Shown here: positions 25,895 to 34,652 of the stretch, in pieces | Layout: each line of letters opens with the position of its first letter | Position numbering within the stretch: position 1 is the first letter of the stretch | NCBI RefSeq assembly: GCF_001038505.1 | Contig: NZ_LDPY01000001.1 | Span: 3,472,001-3,536,000 of the forward strand | Length of the DNA stretch: 64,000 bases | Direction: 5' to 3' | DNA from: Puniceibacterium sp. IMCC21224 | GTDB taxonomy: Bacteria > Pseudomonadota > Alphaproteobacteria > Rhodobacterales > Rhodobacteraceae | The notes under the pieces: model-generated | Told to the model about the DNA's origin: nothing | The model's input: the letters and a program-made list of their open reading frames with translations, nothing else | Database searches by the model: none | Translations under genes and position numbers: made by a program

Positions 25895-26943
25895 GCCTGT
25901 GCCCCCAAACCCGCCTTGGGATGACCCGAGGATGTATCGTGCAAATGGCACGCCGCGAGGTGCCCCGGGCTGTTCAAAACCGGCCCAAGCGTCGGCACCT
26001 TGACCTTGCACACCGGATGGGCAAAACGGCAGCGCGTGTGAAACCGGCACCCCTTGGGCGGGTTGATCGGGTTGGGCGGATCGCCGGCCAGCGGCGGTTC
26101 CTTGGTACGGTTGTCGGGGTCCATCGACGGCATGGCCGAAAACAGCGACCGCGTGTAGGGATGCGCCTGGCGGGCCCAGATCGCATCAACCGGCGCGACT
26201 TCGACCACTTCGCCCAGATACATCACCAGAATCCGGTCCGAGATATAGCGCACCACGTTCAGATCGTGACTGATAAAGATGTAGGTCAGTCCGAATTCCT
26301 GCCGCAAATCGTCCAGCAGGTTCAGCACTTGCGCTTCGACCGATTTGTCGAGTGCCGAGACAGCTTCGTCCAGCACCACAAGGCGCGGCGACATCGCCAG
26401 CGCGCGGGCAATGTTGATGCGCTGGCGCTGACCGCCCGACACCTCGTGCGGGTATCGTTGCGCAAAGCGGTCGGGGGCAAGACCCACCCGCTCCATCAGG
26501 CTGCGGGCACGGCCGACGGGATCGGACAGCCCCTGAATGCGGGCGCCAAAGGCAATGGATTCCTCAATCGTCAGACGCGGATTGAGCGAGGCATAGCTGT
26601 CCTGAAACACCATCTGCACACCGCGGCGCAAATCGCGCAGACTAAGCGTGCCGCCCAGATCCTGACCATCATAGATGATCTCGCCCTTGTCCTTATCGAT
26701 CAGACCGATCATCAGCCGCGCCGTCGTCGACTTGCCACAGCCGGATTCACCGACGATGCCCAGTGTTTCGCCCTTCTTGACCTCGAACGACACACCGTCG
26801 ACGGCCTGCACCATGGCGCGCGTGCCGCCCAGAATGCCGCCGCGCACCGGGAAATATTTTTGCAGGTTGCGCACGATCAGCAGCGGCTGGGCCGGGCCAC
26901 CCTTGTCAGCAGGGGTATCGGGCAGAGTATTAGTCGCGGACAT
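25891..26943 (-). CDS. Peptide-type ABC transporter ATP-binding protein (DppF/OppF-like)
   Basis: The second ATPase of the importer, 350 residues: Walker A GESGCGKST, signature VSGGQRQRINIARAL, Walker B LVVLDEAVSALDKSVEAQ and the C-terminal KGCRFHTRCRFAHPVCK oligopeptide-ATPase tail. It overlaps the permease gene by 14 bases and the ABC-amidase fusion gene by 4 bases. With the fused subunit it forms the heterodimeric motor. Confidence 0.95.
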   Translation of the reverse strand: MSATNTLPDTPADKGGPAQPLLIVRNLQKYFPVRGGILGGTRAMVQAVDGVSFEVKKGETLGIVGESGCGKSTTARLMIGLIDKDKGEIIYDGQDLGGTLSLRDLRRGVQMVFQDSYASLNPRLTIEESIAFGARIQGLSDPVGRARSLMERVGLAPDRFAQRYPHEVSGGQRQRINIARALAMSPRLVVLDEAVSALDKSVEAQVLNLLDDLRQEFGLTYIFISHDLNVVRYISDRILVMYLGEVVEVAPVDAIWARQAHPYTRSLFSAMPSMDPDNRTKEPPLAGDPPNPINPPKGCRFHTRCRFAHPVCKVKVPTLGPVLNSPGHLAACHLHDTSSGHPKAGLGAQA

Positions 26944-27817
26944 TCATCGCACTCCTCACGCCATCGCTCAGCAGATTGAGGCAAAGCGAGGTGACAAAGA
27001 TCATCAGCCCCGGCAGCGCCGAGAGCCATGGGTTCACATAGATCGCCGACCGCAGGGTGTTCAGCATCAGGCCCCATTCCGGTTCCGGCGGGCGCACACC
27101 GATTCCAAGGAACGAAAGACCTGCGGCCAGGATCATGCAGACTGAGGTCAGCGAGGTGGCATAGACAAAGATCGGCGACAGCACGTTGCCGATCACATGC
27201 ACGCGGATCACCGTCAGCGCATTGGCGCCGGACGCCCGCGCCGCGTCGATGTAATCCAGCCCGCGCACGCCCGAGGTCACCGCCTCGGACACACGGGTGA
27301 TCGGCGGGATAAACACGATGGTCAGCGACACGAGGGAGTTGACGATCCCCGCCCCCAGCGCGCCCGATATCGCGATGGCCAGCAGAACCGACGGAAAGGC
27401 AAAGAACACATCGACCGTGCGCATGATGATTGTGTTAAGCAACCCGCCGGCGTAGCCCGCGACGATCCCCAGCGTACCACCGATAAAGAACGCCAGCACC
27501 ACCGGTGTCAGGCCGATGAACAGCGTCAGCCGCCCGCCATAGATCAGACGGGTGAACATGTCGCGGCCCTGCTCGTCCGTGCCCAGAATGTGCCCCGGCG
27601 TTCCGATAGGTTTCAGCCGCGCGATCATCGAACCCTTGTAGGGGTCCGATAAGCCCAGCCAGGGCGCAAACACCGCCGACAGGATCAGCAGCAGGATGAC
27701 GCTCAGGCAAATCAGCGTGACCGGGTCGCGCAGCAGTCGCGCGCCGACGCCGGACCAGTAACCTTGGCCTGCGCCCGTGGCAGGGCCCGCGGCGATGTCG
27801 GTATCCAGAACCGCCAT
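26930..27817 (-). CDS. Peptide-type ABC transporter permease (DppC-like)
   Basis: An inner-membrane permease of 295 residues. It has the N-terminal DppC segment (LICLSVILLLILSAVFAPWL) and GTDEQGRDMFTRLIYGGRLT, a strong family signature, followed by five further hydrophobic segments. It ends just inside the downstream ATPase gene. It pairs with the DppB-like subunit three bases upstream. Confidence 0.95.
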   Translation of the reverse strand: MAVLDTDIAAGPATGAGQGYWSGVGARLLRDPVTLICLSVILLLILSAVFAPWLGLSDPYKGSMIARLKPIGTPGHILGTDEQGRDMFTRLIYGGRLTLFIGLTPVVLAFFIGGTLGIVAGYAGGLLNTIIMRTVDVFFAFPSVLLAIAISGALGAGIVNSLVSLTIVFIPPITRVSEAVTSGVRGLDYIDAARASGANALTVIRVHVIGNVLSPIFVYATSLTSVCMILAAGLSFLGIGVRPPEPEWGLMLNTLRSAIYVNPWLSALPGLMIFVTSLCLNLLSDGVRSAMNVRD

Positions 27818-27820
27818 GGC

Positions 27821-28774
27821 TCAGCTCCTCTTGATTCGTGGGTCGATTGCGGCCTGCGCCACATCGACAATCAGGTTCATCGCCACAAAGAACAGTGCCA
27901 GCACCAGGATGGTGCCCTGCAACAGCGGCAGATCGCGCTGAAAGATTGCGTTGGACAGCAGGAACCCGGAACCGGGCCAGTTGAACACCGTCTCGATCAG
28001 GATCGACCCGCCCAGAAGATAGCCCAGTTGCAGCCCCATGACCGACAGTGCTGTTGCGGCGGCATTGCGCGCCACATGGCGCAGCACATCACCCCGGCTC
28101 ATGCCCTTGGCATAAAGCGCGAGGACAAAATCCATCGTCAGCAGGTCGCCCGCCAGTGCCCGCACAGTGCGCGCGACAATGCCGATGGGCACCACGGCCA
28201 ACGTCACGGCTGGCAGCACCAGATGGCGCATGTGCAGCCAGTCCCAGGACCAGTCCTGCGACCCACCAGGACCTGCACCCATCGACGGCAGCCAGCCCAG
28301 ATTGACGGAAAAGATGATGACCAGAACGATGCCCAGCCAGTAGTTCGGCACCGACACCCCCGCGATGGACAGCGCCGTTACCGCACGGTCAATCAGCGTG
28401 TCGCGGAAATATCCCGCCAGAAACCCCAGAAAGATGCCGATGGGAAAGGCGATGACCGCAGCGCTTACCGCCAGCAGCAGCGAATTCTGCACCGCGCCGA
28501 ACACCTCGCCTGCGACGGGGCGACCGGTCGCGATGGATTTGCCCATATCCCCTTGCACAAGGTTGGAAATCCAGATCGCGTATTGCACCGGTAGCGGCTT
28601 ATCCAGGCCATAGACCGCGCGCATGGCGGCCTGCTCATCCGCCGTCGCATCGACCGGCATGATCGCGGTCAGCGGGTCGCCGGGCGCAATCTGGACCAGC
28701 ATGAAACAGATCACCGACACGCCAAAGGCGACGGGCAGCACCAGTATCAGACGCCGCAAGAAATAGATGAACAC
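27821..28774 (-). CDS. Peptide-type ABC transporter permease (DppB-like)
   Basis: An inner-membrane permease of 317 residues beginning MFIYFLRRLILVLPVAFGVS, the standard DppB N-terminus, with APGDPLTAI and PIGIVARTVRALAGDLLTMD later. The start codon is GTG, set by AAGGAG 8 bases upstream. It follows the receptor gene after a strong terminator-like hairpin, so its expression is probably lower than that of the receptor. Confidence 0.95.
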   Translation of the reverse strand: MFIYFLRRLILVLPVAFGVSVICFMLVQIAPGDPLTAIMPVDATADEQAAMRAVYGLDKPLPVQYAIWISNLVQGDMGKSIATGRPVAGEVFGAVQNSLLLAVSAAVIAFPIGIFLGFLAGYFRDTLIDRAVTALSIAGVSVPNYWLGIVLVIIFSVNLGWLPSMGAGPGGSQDWSWDWLHMRHLVLPAVTLAVVPIGIVARTVRALAGDLLTMDFVLALYAKGMSRGDVLRHVARNAAATALSVMGLQLGYLLGGSILIETVFNWPGSGFLLSNAIFQRDLPLLQGTILVLALFFVAMNLIVDVAQAAIDPRIKRS

Positions 28775-28789
28775 CTGGGGGACTCCTTG

Positions 28790-28831
28790 GAAAAATTGTC
28801 CCCCGCCGCAGGATTATGCGCGGCGGGGGAC
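28790..28831 (-). terminator. Internal terminator/attenuator between receptor and permease genes
   Basis: GTCCCCCGCCGC and GCGGCGGGGGAC form a perfect 12-base stem around a 10-base loop. On the minus strand it is followed by AATTTTTCC. The stop of the receptor gene is 10 bases before it and the permease start 16 bases after it, so partial termination would set the receptor:permease ratio. Confidence 0.75.
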
Positions 28832-28840
28832 AGGGTCAGA

Positions 28841-30445
28841 TCATTCCATCGTGATCGACGAGAAGTTCTGATACCAGTTCTGCGCCTGGACAAAGCCTTT
28901 GACCTTTGGGCTCATTGCGCGGGGTGCCACATCATGCGTCACCATCAGGAACAGCGCTTCGTTCACGAATTTTTCGTGGGTCTTGCGCAGCACCGCGTCC
29001 TGTTCTTCGGCATCAAAGGTGGTCTTGATTTCATCGAACAGCGCCTGCATCTCGGGATCGCAATAGTGGCCCCAGTTGGTGCCGTTCGGCGCAATCAAAT
29101 CACACGACAAGTGGCGGATCAGACCAGTGAACGGATCCTGGATGAAGTAGGTGAAGTTGATCGACTGGCTACCCTCGACGGCCGTATCCTCGGCACCGGC
29201 ACGCCACAGGTTGATCATCTGGTTCCACTCAACAACCATGAACTCGACCTCGATGCCGACTTCGGCAAGGCTCTGCTGGAGGTATTCGTTCATCGGCAGT
29301 GGCAGCATCTGACCTGATCCCGACGGCGAGATGAGCGCTTTGACCTTCAGCGGGTTCTCAGTGCTGTAACCGGCTTCGGCCAGCAGCGCCTGGGCGGCCT
29401 CGGGGTCGTACTTGACCTCGAAAGTTGGCTCACCGAACCACTGCGACGACGGCGGCAGGAAACCTTTGGCAGGCACCATCAGGCCACCCAGCAGGGCGCT
29501 CATGCCCTCGCGATCGATTGCGAGGTTGGCCGCTTTGCGCACCCGGATATCGTTCCAGGGCGAACCCTCAAGACGCGACAGGTGCCAGGTCCAGTTGTGC
29601 GGATAGGCGTTGGACGAGATGACAAAACCGTTGCCGGTCATCGCCGGAATGGTGTCGGGCGCAGGTGCCTCGATCCAGTCGACCTGACCGGACATAAGGG
29701 CAGCAGCGCGGGCGTTCGGTTCGGGCAGCGGGATCAGCACCATCTTGTCAAGTTTGGGGATACGCGTGTCATCCCAGTAGTCGGGGTTTGGTACCATTTC
29801 GGCCCGTTCGCGCGGCACAAAAGCCTCAAGCTTCCAGGGGCCGGTGCCCGATGGGCTGGCCGCGACCTTTTCCCAATCCTTGTCCATCGCTTCCCAGTTC
29901 GCCTTGGACGACATCAGGATCCAGGCCAGCTGATAGGGCAGCGTCGCGTCCGGCGTCTTGGTCACAATTTCCAGCGTGTAATCGTCGATGACGCTATAGC
30001 TCGCCACGGCCGGGATACGCGATTTGCCCTGGGCAGACTGCCGGGAATCATACTGTTCCGAAGAATCGACCAGAAGTTTATCAAGGTTCCAGACCACAAC
30101 TTCGGCGGTGAACGGGCTGCCATCGTGAAAGGTCACGCCCTCGCGCAGTTTAAAGGTCCATTTGGTTTTATCATCGGCATCCACGGCCCATTCGGTCGCC
30201 AGACCGGGGATCAGGACCGACGGTTTATCCGCGCTGGTCAGGTCCCATTCGATCAGCGAATCGTAGACCGTGTAGCCCATGAACCGCATGCCTTCGCCGC
30301 CCTGATCCGTCTGACCCGTGGTCAGTGGAATGTCGGCGGCGGTCATGCCCACGCGCAACGTGCCTTGTGCCGCCGCAGTCTGTGCGCAGACCAAGCCCGC
30401 TGCCAGAACAATCGCGGCGAACCTCCCTTTAAAGTGTCTCATCAT
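28841..30445 (-). CDS. ABC transporter substrate-binding protein, family 5 (peptide/nickel/opine type)
   Basis: Periplasmic receptor, 534 residues, starting at ATG 30445 (MMRHFKGRFAAIVLAAGLV) with signal-peptide cleavage probably after AAAQG. The family signature region is TKWTFKLREGVTFHDGSPFT, and the C-terminal lobe includes FDEIKTTFDAEEQDAVLRK. Family 5 receptors bind peptides, opines, amides and other compounds. The enzymes around it (D-carbamoylase, amidase) suggest a carbamoylated or amidated amino acid. An upstream in-frame codon at 30508 would give an unnatural N-terminal extension. Confidence 0.93.
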   Translation of the reverse strand: MMRHFKGRFAAIVLAAGLVCAQTAAAQGTLRVGMTAADIPLTTGQTDQGGEGMRFMGYTVYDSLIEWDLTSADKPSVLIPGLATEWAVDADDKTKWTFKLREGVTFHDGSPFTAEVVVWNLDKLLVDSSEQYDSRQSAQGKSRIPAVASYSVIDDYTLEIVTKTPDATLPYQLAWILMSSKANWEAMDKDWEKVAASPSGTGPWKLEAFVPRERAEMVPNPDYWDDTRIPKLDKMVLIPLPEPNARAAALMSGQVDWIEAPAPDTIPAMTGNGFVISSNAYPHNWTWHLSRLEGSPWNDIRVRKAANLAIDREGMSALLGGLMVPAKGFLPPSSQWFGEPTFEVKYDPEAAQALLAEAGYSTENPLKVKALISPSGSGQMLPLPMNEYLQQSLAEVGIEVEFMVVEWNQMINLWRAGAEDTAVEGSQSINFTYFIQDPFTGLIRHLSCDLIAPNGTNWGHYCDPEMQALFDEIKTTFDAEEQDAVLRKTHEKFVNEALFLMVTHDVAPRAMSPKVKGFVQAQNWYQNFSSITME

Positions 30446-30582
30446 CTCGCTCCGTGTTGTTGCAGGGCAGTTCTGAGTCGCCCCTTGCGCCAAAACCCTG
30501 CGCGACACGGAAATTCATTCCTCTACCAATGAGTTCGATCCAGCCAAATTGCGCGGCTCGCTCCGGACGGATGTTTAATTTA

Positions 30583-30590
30583 TGTGCACA
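30583..30590. promoter_or_regulatory. Palindromic site upstream of the receptor gene
   Basis: TGTGCACA in an AT-rich patch of the 214-base gap between the D-carbamoylase and receptor genes, possibly a second promoter/operator for the transporter genes. Sequence evidence is slight. Confidence 0.25.
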
Positions 30591-30659
30591 CTTAACGCGT
30601 GTGATTAAATCGCAATCACCTTCCCAAGAGTGTCGCGCGTAATTACCGCGCGACCTCAA

Positions 30660-31577
30660 TCACTTTTGCGCTGTCAGTCGTGTGTAAACCTCGGGGCGGC
30701 GATGTTTGGCGAAATCAAAAATATTGGCCCTGATCTCAGCACAGCGGTCGAGGTCGCAATCAGCAATGATGACCTCATCCTCCAGCGTCTTGGCCTGAAC
30801 GACTATTTCGCCGGTCGGGGCGACGATGGCCGATCCACCGATCAGCTCACAGCCTTCCTCGACTCCGGCCTTGGCGACGCCGACCACCCACATGCCGTTG
30901 GCATACGCGCCGGCCTGAAGGCTCAGATGGTTGTGAAAATCCTGTAGGTGGTCATGTTCCGGCGCGGGCGGGTAATGCCGGGGCGTATTGTAACCGATCA
31001 ACGCCATTTCCGCCCCGTCCAGCGCCAGTTCGCGATACGTTTCCGGCCAGCGGCGATCATTGCAGATCGCCTGCCCCAGTCGACCGCCCAGCGCATCCAC
31101 TGCGGCAAAGCCATGCGGGCTGGGGTCAAAATACCGCTTTTCCAGATGCTGAAACGGTCGCCAGGCTTCGTGTTCGGCGTGACCCGGCAGATGCACCTTG
31201 TGATAGCGATCGACAATCTGCCCTGTGGCATCGACCAGAATGGCCGTATTGTAATGCCGCAGGATGCCGTCCTGCTCGACCAGCTCGGCATAGCCGAACG
31301 AAAAGGCGATTCCCATCGCGCGGGCGCGCTCGAACAGCGGTTGCGTTGCGGCGTTCGGCATCGCGCGCTCGAACCAGGTATCAACCTGCGCGGGATCGTC
31401 TATATACCAGCGCGGGAAAAAGCTGGTGAGTGCCAATTCAGGGAACACCACCAAATTTGCGCCCTGCTCAGCCGCCTGTTCGAGCAGTGCAACCATACGT
31501 GCCACCGCCGACGCGCGCGGCTCGTCCCGTGCGATGGGACCCATCTGCGCGGCGGCGGTGCGGATGCTACGTGTCAT
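30660..31577 (-). CDS. N-carbamoyl-D-amino acid hydrolase family protein (nitrilase superfamily)
   Basis: A cytoplasmic C-N hydrolase of 305 residues that in its family cleaves N-carbamoyl-D-amino acids to D-amino acid, CO2 and ammonia. The Glu-Lys-Cys triad falls at Glu47 (VVFPELALTSFFPRWY), Lys127 (RYHKVHLPG) and Cys172 (ICNDRRWPETYREL), matching the known spacing in Agrobacterium D-carbamoylase. ATG 31577 is chosen for the GGGAGG site 6 bases upstream. It is the first gene of a leftward operon with the peptide-type ABC importer, amidase, RidA and a racemase-family protein. No hydantoinase is visible, so the substrate may enter already carbamoylated. Confidence 0.9.
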   Translation of the reverse strand: MTRSIRTAAAQMGPIARDEPRASAVARMVALLEQAAEQGANLVVFPELALTSFFPRWYIDDPAQVDTWFERAMPNAATQPLFERARAMGIAFSFGYAELVEQDGILRHYNTAILVDATGQIVDRYHKVHLPGHAEHEAWRPFQHLEKRYFDPSPHGFAAVDALGGRLGQAICNDRRWPETYRELALDGAEMALIGYNTPRHYPPAPEHDHLQDFHNHLSLQAGAYANGMWVVGVAKAGVEEGCELIGGSAIVAPTGEIVVQAKTLEDEVIIADCDLDRCAEIRANIFDFAKHRRPEVYTRLTAQK

Positions 31578-31882
31578 GTCCATCCTCCCGCTGTCTGCGG
31601 CTGGTGGAAGTGCTGAAACGTGCAGGCATGAAACCTCTTTTGACTGGTTTTGACGGGGATGCATTCGCTGCAATGACATAAACCTGTTTGCGCAAAGCGG
31701 CCAAGCAGCGCGCGCACAACACTGGCGCTTTCGTCACCGCCGCAGCCCGAACGGCTGTTTCTTGCGGCAGCGCGGCGTAGGAGAGGCTTGATTTATACCC
31801 GCTTTGCGGGAATCATATCGCCAGTTGCACGTATTTGTCTGCAACACACAGATTTTTGCACAAACCATTTTGGATCGCTGCC
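31578..31882. other. Intergenic region between the D-carbamoylase operon and the protease operon
   Basis: 305 bases between divergent operons. I see only a small hairpin CCCGC-TTT-GCGGG at 31798-31810 and no convincing promoter hexamers, repeat or RNA. Confidence 0.4.
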
Positions 31883-34645
31883 ATGTCGCTGGAAATTCTC
31901 AGAACTGCCGAATCCTTTGCCGCGTCAGAGCCGGAACCGGGCCTGCCGAACAACCGCCTGCGGATCACACTGGAATACGCCACCCCACCTGACCTGCTGG
32001 CGCAACGCGCCCGGATCGAAGAGCTGCTGGGCGGACCGAACTTTGACCTCAAGCCGCTGGACGATCAATTGCCGGAATTTCTGGTGCTCCAGTTTCCCGG
32101 GGTCGAACGGCGTATGGCGCCCCAGACACTGTTTGCTGCGGCAGATGCACTGGTTGTGGCGCTGGATCTGGTATCGGCTGTGCCGGATATCGCGGCGACG
32201 TTTGTGGTGGCGCCGGATGATCCCTCGCGCGCCGAAGGTGTTGGCGATGCCATTCTCAACACCACATGCTGGGTGGCCGAGGACACGTCGCTAGCGCCGG
32301 ATTGGGCGGTCGCAATCGTCAACGCCCCGCAAGTCTGGGCGCAAGGGATCACCGGCAAGGGAGTCACCGTCGCGCAACCGGACAGCGGCGTCGCCGATCA
32401 CGCCGAATTGGCAGGCGCTCTGGATCTGAGCCGCGCCTTCAACACATTGAACGGCAGCACCGACCCCACCGATCCGTTGTCGTCAGGCATGACCAATCCC
32501 GGCCACGGCACCGCAACCGCAAGCAATGTGGCGAGCCGCGGCGCGGGCAAGGTATTTGGCACGGCCCCCGGCGCAAAGGTGGTGCCGATCCGGTGCCTGA
32601 ACAGTGTCGTCCTTGGGCTTGATCCGACGCCGGTAGCGCAGGCGATCCTGCATGCAGTGCGGATCGACGCTGATGTGATTTCCATGTCTCTGGGCGGCGG
32701 GTTGCATTCGCCGGTGATGGCTGCGGCCCTGAAACGTGCGGCAAAAGCCGGGATCATTGTCGTGTCCGCAGCGGGAAATTGCGTGCAACCGATTGTCGTC
32801 TATCCAGCACGCGACCCCAACGTGATCGCCATGGCCGGCACCAACGTTCACGACAAACCGTGGAAAGGCACCAGCCGCGGACGCAAGGTCGACATGGCCG
32901 CCCCGGCGGAAAACGTGCCGGTTGCCCGCCGCACGCCCGGCGACGGCGGCGCGCACCGGGTCAAACCCAGTCAGGGCACGTCATTTGCCACGGCGCTGAC
33001 GGCGGGGGTTGCGGCGCTTTGGGTGCAGAAATGGGGCCGTGCGAAACTGCGGTCCGAAGCTGCACGCCTGTCGCTGTCCGTGACCGGCCTGTTTCGTATC
33101 GCGCTCCGGCTGACAGCGCGGACTCCTGCCAACTGGCCGCGTGGCATGGGGGCAGGCATCGTCGATGCCGCGGCCTTGGTTGGCCTTGATCCCGCACATA
33201 TCCAGCGTCCCGGCGGCAGTGGGCCGTCCTCTCTGGAAACAGCGGGACCATTGGTCGCGGCGCTGGACGACAGCTTTGATGGGATCGAGGCAGGCGATGA
33301 CGACTGGCCCCGGATCGGAGCCGAAACCATCTATCTTTTGAACGATGCCTGGGTCCGCACCCACCGTGTCGACGCATTGCCACTGGAAAGCGCGACCCGC
33401 CCCGCCCCCAGCCCCGGCACAAAGGCACGACTCCCCGCGCAAGTCGAGGCGGCACTGAACCAGCACCAGTCCGGTCCGCTGATGCAGCCCCCCATCGCCG
33501 CCCCCGCGCCTGCACAGCCGGATTATGCCCGCTATCTGGCCGCCGGCCGGATGGGCACCGCCGAATCCAGCGCGACCTTGACCCCCGAGGCGGCGCGCGG
33601 CCGTCTGATGTCTGAACCCGGTCAGGCATTGTCGAGCCGGGTTGGTGACATCCTCTCGAAAATGCAAAAACGTGGCGAGGGCGACCGCAACGCCCAGGCC
33701 GAGGTCGTCCAGCAAGCCCAAGAGGTGATCCGCATGGTCGCCGAAGACCGCATACCCGAGATTGACGGCCCGCATCGCGCAACGCTTGAGGCGTTGGTGC
33801 GGCTGACCGATCGCCCGGCCTATCGCATCGTGAACGGCACCATCGACGAAGACGATCCGCTTTATGGTGAATGGGGTGGGTTCCTGTCGCTGTCGGTTGA
33901 TTTGCCGCACTGGGCCCGGTCTGTCGGGCGCATCGACCTGAACGGCGTGCATGTCGGGACCGGCTTTCTGATCGGTGGCAACCGGGTGATGACCAACCGC
34001 CACGTACTCGAAGCCGTCGCGGACGAGATTATTGGCCCCAATGGCAGTGCCTGGGATTTCGGCAGGGGTCGCGTCACAATTGATTTCTCGGATACGGCGG
34101 ACGGGGTGACGGTATCGGACCTCAATGGGGTCGCGATCACCGGGCCAGTGCCGGTCAGTCATTCGGTGGATTTCGCCAATCTCGATATGGCCGTGCTGAA
34201 CATCGTCGCAGGTGGCCCGGATCTGCCGCCACCGCTGGATCTGCGCGGCGAACTGCGCGGCGACATCGACCTTGCGGTGATAGGCTATCCGGCACGGCAC
34301 GGCAGTGCCGCCTACATCAATCCCGCGACCGGACGCCCCGATGTCGAGATCGGCCAGCGCCTGCGCGCAATCTTTGGCACCGATTTTGGCCGCAAATACG
34401 TCGCTCCGGGGCGCGTGATCCAACAACCCGGCACCTTGCCGGGGGATCGAAACGACTGGGTGTTTTCGCATGATTGCACGACGCTGGGCGGCAATTCCGG
34501 GTCGATGATCGTGCAGTTCGCCGCGTCGCCAGGCGTGGCCGGACTGCATTTCAGCGGTGCGACCCTCTATGCCAACCACGCCCATGCGCTGGGGGCCGTG
34601 AATGCGGCGCCGTCCGGGCCAATCCCCGGGGCCACCTGGATCTGA
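31883..34645 (+). CDS. Tandem protease: subtilisin-like (S8) domain plus trypsin-like (S1/S1C) domain
   Basis: A 920-residue protein with two complete serine-protease triads. Residues 1-110 look like a compact alpha-beta propeptide-like domain (NNRLRITLEYATPPDLLAQR). The S8 domain has Asp167 (VAQPDSGVADH), His208 (NPGHGTATAS), oxyanion Asn299 (SAAGN) and Ser367 (SQGTSFATALTAG). A Pro/Ala-rich linker and a helical region (about 500-640) follow. The trypsin-like domain has His707 (TNRHVLEA), Asp768 (NLDMAVLNI) and Ser872 (LGGNSGSMIV). There is no signal peptide, so it appears cytoplasmic. The open frame extends upstream only through a TTG at 31835; ATG 31883 is preferred. It is first of three tightly linked genes and is probably an effector of the NTPase system downstream. 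Confidence 0.9.
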   Translation: MSLEILRTAESFAASEPEPGLPNNRLRITLEYATPPDLLAQRARIEELLGGPNFDLKPLDDQLPEFLVLQFPGVERRMAPQTLFAAADALVVALDLVSAVPDIAATFVVAPDDPSRAEGVGDAILNTTCWVAEDTSLAPDWAVAIVNAPQVWAQGITGKGVTVAQPDSGVADHAELAGALDLSRAFNTLNGSTDPTDPLSSGMTNPGHGTATASNVASRGAGKVFGTAPGAKVVPIRCLNSVVLGLDPTPVAQAILHAVRIDADVISMSLGGGLHSPVMAAALKRAAKAGIIVVSAAGNCVQPIVVYPARDPNVIAMAGTNVHDKPWKGTSRGRKVDMAAPAENVPVARRTPGDGGAHRVKPSQGTSFATALTAGVAALWVQKWGRAKLRSEAARLSLSVTGLFRIALRLTARTPANWPRGMGAGIVDAAALVGLDPAHIQRPGGSGPSSLETAGPLVAALDDSFDGIEAGDDDWPRIGAETIYLLNDAWVRTHRVDALPLESATRPAPSPGTKARLPAQVEAALNQHQSGPLMQPPIAAPAPAQPDYARYLAAGRMGTAESSATLTPEAARGRLMSEPGQALSSRVGDILSKMQKRGEGDRNAQAEVVQQAQEVIRMVAEDRIPEIDGPHRATLEALVRLTDRPAYRIVNGTIDEDDPLYGEWGGFLSLSVDLPHWARSVGRIDLNGVHVGTGFLIGGNRVMTNRHVLEAVADEIIGPNGSAWDFGRGRVTIDFSDTADGVTVSDLNGVAITGPVPVSHSVDFANLDMAVLNIVAGGPDLPPPLDLRGELRGDIDLAVIGYPARHGSAAYINPATGRPDVEIGQRLRAIFGTDFGRKYVAPGRVIQQPGTLPGDRNDWVFSHDCTTLGGNSGSMIVQFAASPGVAGLHFSGATLYANHAHALGAVNAAPSGPIPGATWI

Positions 34646-34652
34646 GGCTGTC

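Noticed and set aside
25895..26050. Upstream extension of the ABC-amidase frame
   Set aside because: It overlaps the other ATPase gene, and ATG 25894 is coupled to that gene's stop with a normal DppD N-terminus.
31798..31810. Small hairpin CCCGC-TTT-GCGGG as a terminator or operator
   Set aside because: Only 5 base pairs and no T-run; chance occurrence in GC-rich DNA is likely.
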